Source: DATNBT01 sp964579765
GTDB taxonomy: Bacteria > Acidobacteriota > Vicinamibacteria > Vicinamibacterales > CAVVIG01
Assembly: GCA_964579765.1 (NCBI GenBank)
Contig: CAZOIK010000073.1
Span: forward strand, 1 to 16,936
Direction: 5' to 3'
DNA length: 16,936 nucleotides
How positions within the stretch are numbered: the first letter of the stretch is position 1; each line of letters starts with the position of its first letter. The position numbers were made by a program, and so were the translations under genes. Positions 6,673-12,369 of the stretch are shown piece after piece. The notes beneath the pieces are model-generated. The model saw only the letters and a list, made by a program, of their open reading frames with translations, had not been told where the DNA came from and searched no databases.

Positions 6673-7812
6673 ATGTTCTCCCTGCACATCGACACGGCGC
6701 GGACGTGGCGCGGCGGTCAGAATCAGGTACTGCTGACCGTCAACGGCCTGCGGGAAATCGGCCAGCGCGCGGCGCTCGTCGCCCACCCCGACGGCGAGCT
6801 CCGCAAGCGCGCCGCCGAAGGGCTCGAGCTCATTCCGCTCGCGCCGAAGTCGGAAATGGACCTCACGGCCGCCTGGCGGCTGAACCGCGTGATCAAACGC
6901 CTGCGGCCGGACGTGATTCACGCGCACGACGCCCACGGCGTGGCCATGGCGTCGCTGGCGCTCTCTCTCGGCGCGGCCGCCGCTCACGGCGACGAGCCGG
7001 CGCTCGTCGTCTCGCGCCGCGTCGATTTCCATCTCCGGGGCAACTCGTTCTCACGCTGGAAGCACCGCCAGGTGGACTGCTTCATCGCGGCGTCCGACGC
7101 CATCCGCCAGATGCTCGTCGCCGACGGCGTCCCCGACGATCGTACGGTCACGGTGCACGAAGGCATCGACGTCGAACACGTCCTCGCGGCGCCGGCCGTG
7201 GACGTCCACCAGGCGTTCTTTCTGCCGCACGGTGCGCCGGTCGTCGGCAACATCGCCGCGCTCGTGCCGCACAAGGGCCAGCGCCATCTCGTCGAAGCGG
7301 CGCACCTCGTCGTCCAGAAGATGCCGGACGTGCGATTCGTGATTCTGGGAGAAGGCGAGCTGCGTGAGGCGCTCGAACGGCTCGTGAAGGACTACCACCT
7401 CGAGAAGCACGTGCTGCTGCCGGGCTTCCGCACGGACGTGCTCGGCTGTCTCAAAGGCTTCGACCTGTTCGTCATGAGCTCGGTCACGGAGGGGCTGGGG
7501 ACTTCGCTGCTCGACGCGATGGCGTGCTCGCGGCCCATCGTCGCGACGCGGGCGGGCGGCATTCCCGAAGTCGTCGAGGACGGCGTGACGGGCCTGCTCG
7601 TCCCGCCACGCGATCACGTCGCGCTGGCGGATGCCGTCCTCGCGCTCGTCGGCGACCAGTCGCGGCGCCGGCGCATGGGCGACGCCGGGTTCGCGCGCGT
7701 GAACGACAAGTTCACCGTCGAGCGGATGATCGCCGGGACCGCCGCCGTGTACGCGCGCGTGGCCGGCACACGCCACGCAGCGGACACTGCGAGTCAGCCT
7801 GCGCGCGGCTGA
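6673..7812 (+). CDS. Family 4 glycosyltransferase (GT-B fold)
   Basis: This retaining glycosyltransferase probably works with the adjacent GT2 enzyme on an envelope saccharide. The N-terminal domain begins LHIDTARTWRGGQNQ, the acceptor-side glycine loop. The linker region has GNIAALVPHKGQRHLVEA, typical of the start of the nucleotide-sugar domain. The donor site EGLGTSLLDAMACSRPIVAT, then GGIPEVV, is the usual E-x7-E region, here with Asp at the second acidic position. I place the start at ATG 6673 (379 residues) because homologous proteins open right at this strand; GTG 6646 or ATG 6649 would add eight or nine residues. The C-terminal tail (AGTRHAADTASQPARG) looks unstructured. It lies over the 3' end of the convergent DUF2400 gene, a 101-bp overlap. 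Confidence 0.88.
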   Translation: MFSLHIDTARTWRGGQNQVLLTVNGLREIGQRAALVAHPDGELRKRAAEGLELIPLAPKSEMDLTAAWRLNRVIKRLRPDVIHAHDAHGVAMASLALSLGAAAAHGDEPALVVSRRVDFHLRGNSFSRWKHRQVDCFIAASDAIRQMLVADGVPDDRTVTVHEGIDVEHVLAAPAVDVHQAFFLPHGAPVVGNIAALVPHKGQRHLVEAAHLVVQKMPDVRFVILGEGELREALERLVKDYHLEKHVLLPGFRTDVLGCLKGFDLFVMSSVTEGLGTSLLDAMACSRPIVATRAGGIPEVVEDGVTGLLVPPRDHVALADAVLALVGDQSRRRRMGDAGFARVNDKFTVERMIAGTAAVYARVAGTRHAADTASQPARG

Positions 7813-8608
7813 AGCCGCACGCGTTCATCATGCCCAGATGGCAGAGCGAGAAGTCGTACCGCGTGGGATCGCCGGGGTCGAGCTTCGCGAGCGACGCCGT
7901 GATGTCGCTCGCCATCTTCCATCCAGGACTCTGATACCGCGTCAGCTGGAGGCAGCGGCCGACCCGGATCACGTGCGTGTCGAGCGGGACGACGAGCTTC
8001 GAGGCGGGCACGCGCGTCCAGACGCCGAGGTCGAGCGCGTCGCGCCGGATCATCCAGCGCAGGAACAGGTTCATCCGCTTGCACGCGCTGCCCTTCGACG
8101 GCCGCGGAAAGAAATAGCCGGCTCCCGGCAGTTTCGGCACCCGCCCGTAGGCGCGCGTCAGGTCGAGCGCCATCGCCCGCCGCGAAAAGCTGTCGATTGC
8201 GCCAGCCAGATCGGGCGCCGACGGATCGTAGCCCTCGAGAAAGAACCCCTCGATGGAGCCAGAGCGCTCGATCATCTGACGAAGCATCCAGAGCAGCGCG
8301 ACCAGATCGCGTTCGCGCGTCCAGCGGTGCACGAACCCGCGGAACCTCGCCGCCTCCCGCTCGGGCTCGAACGCGCGGACATACGCGGCCGGCTGCGGTC
8401 CCATGATCGCCACGAGCCGTTCGATCGACTGCAGCACGCTCGCCACGCGCCCGAAGGCCAGCGACGCCGCGCAGAACGCCACGACCTCGCGGTCGTCGTT
8501 TCGCTCGTAGCGGCGGACGATGTGGATGGGATCGGCGGCCGAGTCGGGATAGTTGAAGTCGGCGTAGAGCCGGTCGAGCACCGGCTTCAAGGAGGTTTGA
8601 CGCGTCAC
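7712..8608 (-). CDS. TIGR02757 / DUF2400 family protein, endonuclease III-like C-terminal half
   Basis: This is a conserved family of unknown function. The product has 298 residues from the GTG at 8608; an ATG at 8626 would add six. Family landmarks are AFCAASLAFGRV (45-55), DLVALLWMLRQMI (101-113), GSIEGFF (117-123) and KRMNLFLRWMIRRD (177-190). The stretch VPLDTHVIRVGRCLQL (207-222) looks like the endonuclease III segment carrying the catalytic Asp. It is followed by four cysteines, C256, C264, C275 and C281, the last two with the C-x5-C spacing of the Nth iron-sulphur loop. I infer a distant HhH-GPD/Nth-type fold, possibly acting on nucleic acid; the activity is unproven. The gene converges on the GT4 gene with 101 bp of overlap, which includes the last two cysteine codons. 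A basic tail (RTRRRSRRSSARR) ends the protein. Confidence 0.85.
   Translation of the reverse strand: MTRQTSLKPVLDRLYADFNYPDSAADPIHIVRRYERNDDREVVAFCAASLAFGRVASVLQSIERLVAIMGPQPAAYVRAFEPEREAARFRGFVHRWTRERDLVALLWMLRQMIERSGSIEGFFLEGYDPSAPDLAGAIDSFSRRAMALDLTRAYGRVPKLPGAGYFFPRPSKGSACKRMNLFLRWMIRRDALDLGVWTRVPASKLVVPLDTHVIRVGRCLQLTRYQSPGWKMASDITASLAKLDPGDPTRYDFSLCHLGMMNACGFSRAQADSQCPLRGVCRPRARTRRRSRRSSARR
7801..7822. repeat. Short palindrome with TGAA apex (REP-like), GT4/DUF2400 junction
   Basis: GCGGC-TGAA-GCCGC (7805-7818) forms a perfect 5-bp stem. After one mismatch it extends by three more pairs to 7801/7822. The GT4 stop TGA sits in the apex. The shape and CTGAAG core match the palindromes at 11043, 11602 and 15739. 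Confidence 0.5.
8598..8607. promoter_or_regulatory. Perfect 10-bp palindrome TGACGCGTCA in the DUF2400/acylase divergent region
   Basis: TGACGCGTCA is self-complementary and sits 18 bp before the acylase start and over the first codons of DUF2400. It might be an operator for either gene. A single copy, so chance is not excluded. Confidence 0.2.
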
Positions 8609-8612
8609 CGTA

Positions 8613-8618
8613 TATGAT
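8613..8618 (+). promoter_or_regulatory. Likely -10 box of a leaderless promoter (acylase gene)
   Basis: TATGAT, two mismatches from TATAAT and of TANNNT form, ends exactly 6 nt before the ATG at 8625. The expected transcription start therefore falls on the A of the start codon. No Shine-Dalgarno stands between them and no -35 is evident at 16-18 bp. Confidence 0.5.
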
Positions 8619-8624
8619 TTTCGC

Positions 8625-11042
8625 ATGCTGCGATGGACGCTGCGGATACTCGGAGCTCTGCTCGCCGTGGCCGTCATCGCGATCGCGGGTGGATACGGCT
8701 ATCTGCGCCGATCGCTGCCGCAGACGGGCGGCACGATTGCCGTCACCGGCATCTCCGCCCCGGTGGACATCGTCCGCGACGCCGACTCGATCACACACGT
8801 CTTCGGCGCGACGAAACTCGACACGTTCTACGGCCTCGGGTACGCGCACGCGCAGGATCGCCTGTGGCAGATGGAGTTTCAGCGGCGCGTCGGCATGGGA
8901 CGGCTCTCCGAAGTCTTCGGCGCCGCCACGCTGAATACCGACCGCTTTCTCCGCACGCTCGGCACGAACCGCGCCGCGCGCTCGGCCTGGGCGTCGCTGC
9001 CCGGCGACACGAAAGCCGCGATCAACGCGTACGTCGCCGGCGTCAACGCATTCATCGCCACGCACCACGGCAGCCGTCTGCCGCTCGAGTTCACGCTGCT
9101 CCGGTTCGAGCCGGAACCGTGGACGGGCCCCGACGTTCTCGCGTGGGTGAAGATGATGGCCTGGGACCTCAGCAAGAACTACTCGCTCGAGCTGCTGCGA
9201 CACGACGTCGAGGCAAAGCTCGGTCCAGCGCGCGAGCGCGATCTGTTCCCGCCATATCCGGCGAACGGGCTGACGGTCCTCAGCGAGGAGGACATGCCGA
9301 GGACGCAGACACGCGCCACCGTGGAGGACGCCGAGGACGCTGAGGTGTTTCCTGGCAGTAGTTCCTCGGCGTCCTCAGCGGTGGAGAGTTTCTCCGCGTC
9401 CTCCCTGCCCTTCCTGTCCTCGTCTTTCGGCAGCGCGCTCGGCTCGAACAACTGGGTCGTGGACGGCACGATGACGGCGTCGGGGAAGCCGCTGCTCGCC
9501 AACGACCCGCATCTCGACGCACAGATTCCGTCGCTCTGGTACCTGGCGCACCTGTCGGCAGCCGACGGCTACGAGGTCATCGGTGCCACGCTCCCCGGCG
9601 CGCCGGCCGTGGTCATCGGCCGCAACAAGGACATCGCCTGGGGCGAAACCAACGTGATGGCCGACGTGCAGGATCTCTACCGCGAGCCGCCGGACGCGCC
9701 GCTGCGTACCATCACCGAGACGATCGGCGTGAAAGGCGAGTCGCCAATCACGATCGACGTGCGAATCTCGCGGCACGGCCCGCTCATCTCGGACGCGATC
9801 AACGCCAACAACGCGAAGCTCATCCCCAGACCGCCGGTGCTCGATCCCATCGCCTTCCGCTGGACGGCGCTCGACGAGGCAGACTCCACCGTCACGTCGA
9901 TTCTCCATCTCAACGACGCACACAACTGGAGCGAGTTCACGGCCGCGCTGCGCGACTTCGTTGTTCCGGCGCAGAACTTCGTCTACGCCGACGTCAACGG
10001 CCACATCGGCTACTACGCGCCGGGGCACTTTCCAATCCGCGACGAGCGAGGCGAGTGGACCGGGTGGATTCCATTCGACGACCTGCCGCACGCCTACGAT
10101 CCGCCGGAGCACTTCATCGTCTCGGCCAACAACCGGATCACGCCGGAGTCGTATCCGTATCCGATCGAATCGGAATGGATCGACTCGTATCGCGCGGAGC
10201 GCATCAGCGATCGACTGAAGTCGTCGTCGAAGCTGACGCCGGACGCGTTCGCGTCGATTCAGAGCGACACGTACTCCCTGCACGCGAAGGCGCTGCTGCC
10301 GGTGCTCCTCGCGCGCGTTCGTCCGATCGACGCGCGTGACGCGCAGGCCGTCGCGCTGCTGCGACAGTGGGATCTCGACGCGCGCGGCGACAGCGCGGCA
10401 GCGGCCGTGTTCCAGGCCTGGTTCTATGAGCTGCCGCAGGCCGTCGCCGGCGACGAGCTCGGCGATCGGTTGTTGACGGACTATCTCGGCCTCGATCGCA
10501 GCTCGTACCGCTCGCGGTTCCTGCTGCAGACGCTCTCGACGGCCGACAATCCGTGGTGCGACGACGTGCGCACGCCGGCCAGGGAGACGTGCGACGACGC
10601 CGTGTCGCGCGCGCTGCACGCCGGGCTCGTGCGGCTGACGACACGGCTCGGCGGCGACATGGGCCGGTGGCGGTGGGACGCGGTCCATCGTGCCGTGTTC
10701 GCGCATCCTGCGCTCGACACGGTGCCGCTGCTTGGCCGATGGCTTCGCCGCGAGGTGCCGCACGGCGGCGACTGGAGCACGATTAACGTCGGGCCTGTGT
10801 ACGCGCCGCGGCCGTTCGAACAGCACTCACTGCCCGGCTACCGCGAGATCGTCGATCTCTCGTCCGCGAACGACAGCCGGTTCCTCGACGCGGTCGGCGA
10901 ATCCGGTCATCCGCTGTCGCCGCACTACGACGACGCGCTGGCGCTCTGGGCAACGGGCCGATATCGCAAGATGCGGATGAGCCGTGCGGACGTCGAGCAG
11001 GGCGCGCTCGGCGACCTTCGCCTGACACCGCGCACGCCGTAG
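8625..11042 (+). CDS. Penicillin acylase family Ntn hydrolase, membrane-anchored
   Basis: Members of this family cut amide bonds in acylated substrates (beta-lactams, acyl-homoserine lactones, acyl peptides) after self-cleavage into two chains. Residues 5-23 form a hydrophobic signal anchor, so the enzyme should face the periplasm. The alpha-chain region has GLGYAHAQDRLWQMEFQRR and GRLSEVFG. Self-cleavage is expected between G273 and S274 (G-SNNWVVDG); S274 becomes the N-terminal nucleophile. KPLLANDPHL and GATLPGAPAVVIGRN follow. PAQNFVYADVNGHIGYY holds N451, the likely oxyanion Asn. The length, 805 residues, is normal. An odd low-complexity stretch (about 231-268, rich in E/D/A then S) precedes the cleavage site and is encoded by a palindromic repeat. 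The natural substrate cannot be read from sequence. A hairpin follows directly after the stop. Confidence 0.92.
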   Translation: MLRWTLRILGALLAVAVIAIAGGYGYLRRSLPQTGGTIAVTGISAPVDIVRDADSITHVFGATKLDTFYGLGYAHAQDRLWQMEFQRRVGMGRLSEVFGAATLNTDRFLRTLGTNRAARSAWASLPGDTKAAINAYVAGVNAFIATHHGSRLPLEFTLLRFEPEPWTGPDVLAWVKMMAWDLSKNYSLELLRHDVEAKLGPARERDLFPPYPANGLTVLSEEDMPRTQTRATVEDAEDAEVFPGSSSSASSAVESFSASSLPFLSSSFGSALGSNNWVVDGTMTASGKPLLANDPHLDAQIPSLWYLAHLSAADGYEVIGATLPGAPAVVIGRNKDIAWGETNVMADVQDLYREPPDAPLRTITETIGVKGESPITIDVRISRHGPLISDAINANNAKLIPRPPVLDPIAFRWTALDEADSTVTSILHLNDAHNWSEFTAALRDFVVPAQNFVYADVNGHIGYYAPGHFPIRDERGEWTGWIPFDDLPHAYDPPEHFIVSANNRITPESYPYPIESEWIDSYRAERISDRLKSSSKLTPDAFASIQSDTYSLHAKALLPVLLARVRPIDARDAQAVALLRQWDLDARGDSAAAAVFQAWFYELPQAVAGDELGDRLLTDYLGLDRSSYRSRFLLQTLSTADNPWCDDVRTPARETCDDAVSRALHAGLVRLTTRLGGDMGRWRWDAVHRAVFAHPALDTVPLLGRWLRREVPHGGDWSTINVGPVYAPRPFEQHSLPGYREIVDLSSANDSRFLDAVGESGHPLSPHYDDALALWATGRYRKMRMSRADVEQGALGDLRLTPRTP
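9315..9385. repeat. Inverted repeat of GAGGACGC-type units inside the acylase gene
   Basis: Bases 9315-9337 pair with 9363-9385 at 20 of 23 positions, including an unbroken 14-base match (GAGGACGCCGAGGA), around a 25-nt loop. The similar purine-rich pattern continues on the minus strand to about 9424. The whole stretch is in frame with no stop and encodes the low-complexity segment just before the catalytic Ser. Confidence 0.75.
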
Positions 11043-11063
11043 GGCGGGCCTTTCAGGCCCGCC
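11043..11063 (+). terminator. Hairpin after the acylase gene (REP-like, possible terminator)
   Basis: GGCGGGCCT-TTC-AGGCCCGCC is a perfect 9-bp stem with a 3-nt loop, starting one base after the acylase stop. The following T run is short (CCTTGACT), so termination could be weak. Its reverse complement nearly equals the hairpin at 11602-11622, including the CTAC flank, so it also belongs to a repeat family. Confidence 0.6.
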
Positions 11064-11070
11064 TTGACTG

Positions 11071-11076
11071 TACAAT
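11071..11076 (+). promoter_or_regulatory. Likely -10 box of a leaderless promoter (cytochrome c gene)
   Basis: TACAAT differs from TATAAT at one base and ends exactly 6 nt before the ATG at 11083. The TTGACT just upstream (11064-11069) is only one base away and cannot be its -35. Confidence 0.5.
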
Positions 11077-11082
11077 CCGCCC

Positions 11083-11595
11083 ATGCGCGGACCACTTGCC
11101 CTGCTTGCTGCTGCCCTCGTCCTCTGTTCGCTTCAGGCACCGCGCGTGCGCGCGCAAACGGCACCCGATCCGGACGACGTCGCCGAGGGCCTGCGGCTGT
11201 TCCGCACGAAGGGCGACTGCCAGTCGTGCCACGGCTGGGCGGCGGACGGAAGGAAGATGGACACGCAGATGCCGGACGGCGCGAACCTGCGGACGACGCG
11301 CCTGAATCGCGAGCAGCTGCTGCTCGCGATCAAGTGCGGCCGCCCGGGCAAGGGCATGCCGGCGTTCGATCGACTCGCCTACACGGACAGTCGCTGCTAC
11401 AACATGACGAAGGCCGATCTCGAGAGCAAGCACCTCGAGATGCCCGATCCGCCGGCGACGCTGCAGGTGCGCGAGATGGAACGCATCCTCGACTTTCTGC
11501 AGGTGAAGGTCATCGGCCAGGGCCCGATGACGCGCGCCAAGTGCGTCGAGTACTGGGGCAAGGACGAGGACGTCTGCAAGGATTTGCCGCAGTAG
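11083..11595 (+). CDS. Secreted monohaem c-type cytochrome
   Basis: A small periplasmic electron carrier. Residues 1-25 form a signal peptide, with a likely cut near VRA-Q. The haem site CQSCH is at 46-50 (C46, C49, H50), and KGMPAF supplies M92 as the probable sixth ligand. Four further cysteines (C85, C105, C154, C165) could form two disulphides; which ones pair is a guess. The product has 170 residues, with a C-terminal extension beyond a minimal class-I domain. KCGRPGKGMPAFDRLAYTD resembles small cytochromes found beside PQQ dehydrogenases. The gene converges on the dehydrogenase operon, only 27 bp from its last stop codon, so a role as electron acceptor for that enzyme is reasonable but inferred. 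It appears to have its own leaderless promoter. Confidence 0.9.
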   Translation: MRGPLALLAAALVLCSLQAPRVRAQTAPDPDDVAEGLRLFRTKGDCQSCHGWAADGRKMDTQMPDGANLRTTRLNREQLLLAIKCGRPGKGMPAFDRLAYTDSRCYNMTKADLESKHLEMPDPPATLQVREMERILDFLQVKVIGQGPMTRAKCVEYWGKDEDVCKDLPQ

Positions 11596-11601
11596 ACGGG
11601 A

Positions 11602-11622
11602 GGCGGCCCTGAAAGGGCCGCC
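11602..11622. terminator. Bidirectional hairpin between cytochrome c and the dehydrogenase operon
   Basis: GGCGGCCCT-GAA-AGGGCCGCC is a perfect 9-bp stem in the 27-bp gap between two convergent genes, right where both transcripts should end. Compared with the reverse complement of 11043-11063 it differs only by a swapped G-C pair and shares the CTAC flank. Confidence 0.65.
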
Positions 11623-12369
11623 CTACTTGCCGACCATGTGGGCGCGGTCTTTTTCGTTCTCCGCGCAGACGAACTCCAGGATGTCGGTCTTCGGCTGCAG
11701 GCGATTGTGTTGCACGGTTGTCGTCCACGGCCTGGCGTAGGCTTTCGGATCGTCAATCGTCGCGACGATCTCGAGGTCGCCGTAGGCGGGACGCCGGAAG
11801 CGCTCGACCACATGCAGCGCGTCGCTGGCCGGACGGCCTTTCTGCGTATCCAGCCACGTCTTGTCGTTGAACCCGCGCGTGTCCACGACGAGCGTGTCGC
11901 CCTCCCAATGGCCGGTGGAATACCCCAGCCACGTCGGGTTCACGCTGTCGGCGAGCGTACGGCCGTCGAGAAAGACCTGGCGAAACAGATTGAGCTGCTC
12001 GTAGAGGATCACGACGAGCGTCGGCGTCTGCACGATCTTGAACGGGAACAGCCCGTTCGTGTTGACGCGCGGCACGCCGTGCGGCAGGCAGCGCGCCAGC
12101 GGATCGTCGCCGTGGAGGTTCGCTTCGCGCTGCTGCTGCAGCGCGCGCGCCCACGGCAGCATCACGACGTCGTCCGGCGTCAGGCCCGCGGCGAGATCGA
12201 AGAAGTACGTCTGGCCGTCCGCCTGCCAGACGCCGGAGAGATCCGGCTTGCCATCCGCGGCTCGCGGCGCCGGCGCCGACACATCCGGCGTGCGCGGAAG
12301 GTTCTTCCATTGCGCTGCGGCGGGCGCGGCATACGCAAGGAGCGCCGCGAACGCGAGCAGCGCTTTCAT
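11623..12369 (-). CDS. Secreted protein of unknown function (LSGVW / HWEGDTLVV type)
   Basis: I recognise the type but not a function. Residues 1-19 are a signal peptide ending AAA-Q. The mature part has KPDLSGVW (41-48), CLPHGVP (94-100), a strand KIVQTPTLVVILYE (111-124), then GYSTGHWEGDTLVVDTRGF (149-167) and SDALHVVERFRR (182-193). These repeated beta-type motifs suggest a beta-rich periplasmic or exported protein. Two cysteines (C94, C235) could form a disulphide. Similar proteins are, to my knowledge, numerous in Acidobacteriota and usually labelled hypothetical. Its ATG follows the stop codon of the PQQ dehydrogenase with no gap (TAG then ATG), so the two are almost certainly co-translated and probably act together, for example in assembly, substrate binding or an accessory step. 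No catalytic motif is visible. Confidence 0.85.
   Translation of the reverse strand: MKALLAFAALLAYAAPAAAQWKNLPRTPDVSAPAPRAADGKPDLSGVWQADGQTYFFDLAAGLTPDDVVMLPWARALQQQREANLHGDDPLARCLPHGVPRVNTNGLFPFKIVQTPTLVVILYEQLNLFRQVFLDGRTLADSVNPTWLGYSTGHWEGDTLVVDTRGFNDKTWLDTQKGRPASDALHVVERFRRPAYGDLEIVATIDDPKAYARPWTTTVQHNRLQPKTDILEFVCAENEKDRAHMVGK

Noticed and set aside
5809..7032. Minus-strand open frame of 407 codons across the two glycosyltransferases
   Set aside because: It is a shadow of two genes with clear GT motifs; no recognisable fold.
9375..10826. Minus-strand open frame of 483 codons inside the acylase gene
   Set aside because: The acylase frame carries all catalytic motifs; the antisense frame is low-complexity and arginine-rich.
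11064..11076. Full promoter TTGACT plus TACAAT
   Set aside because: The two hexamers are one base apart, whereas a sigma-70 promoter needs about 17; only the -10 was kept.
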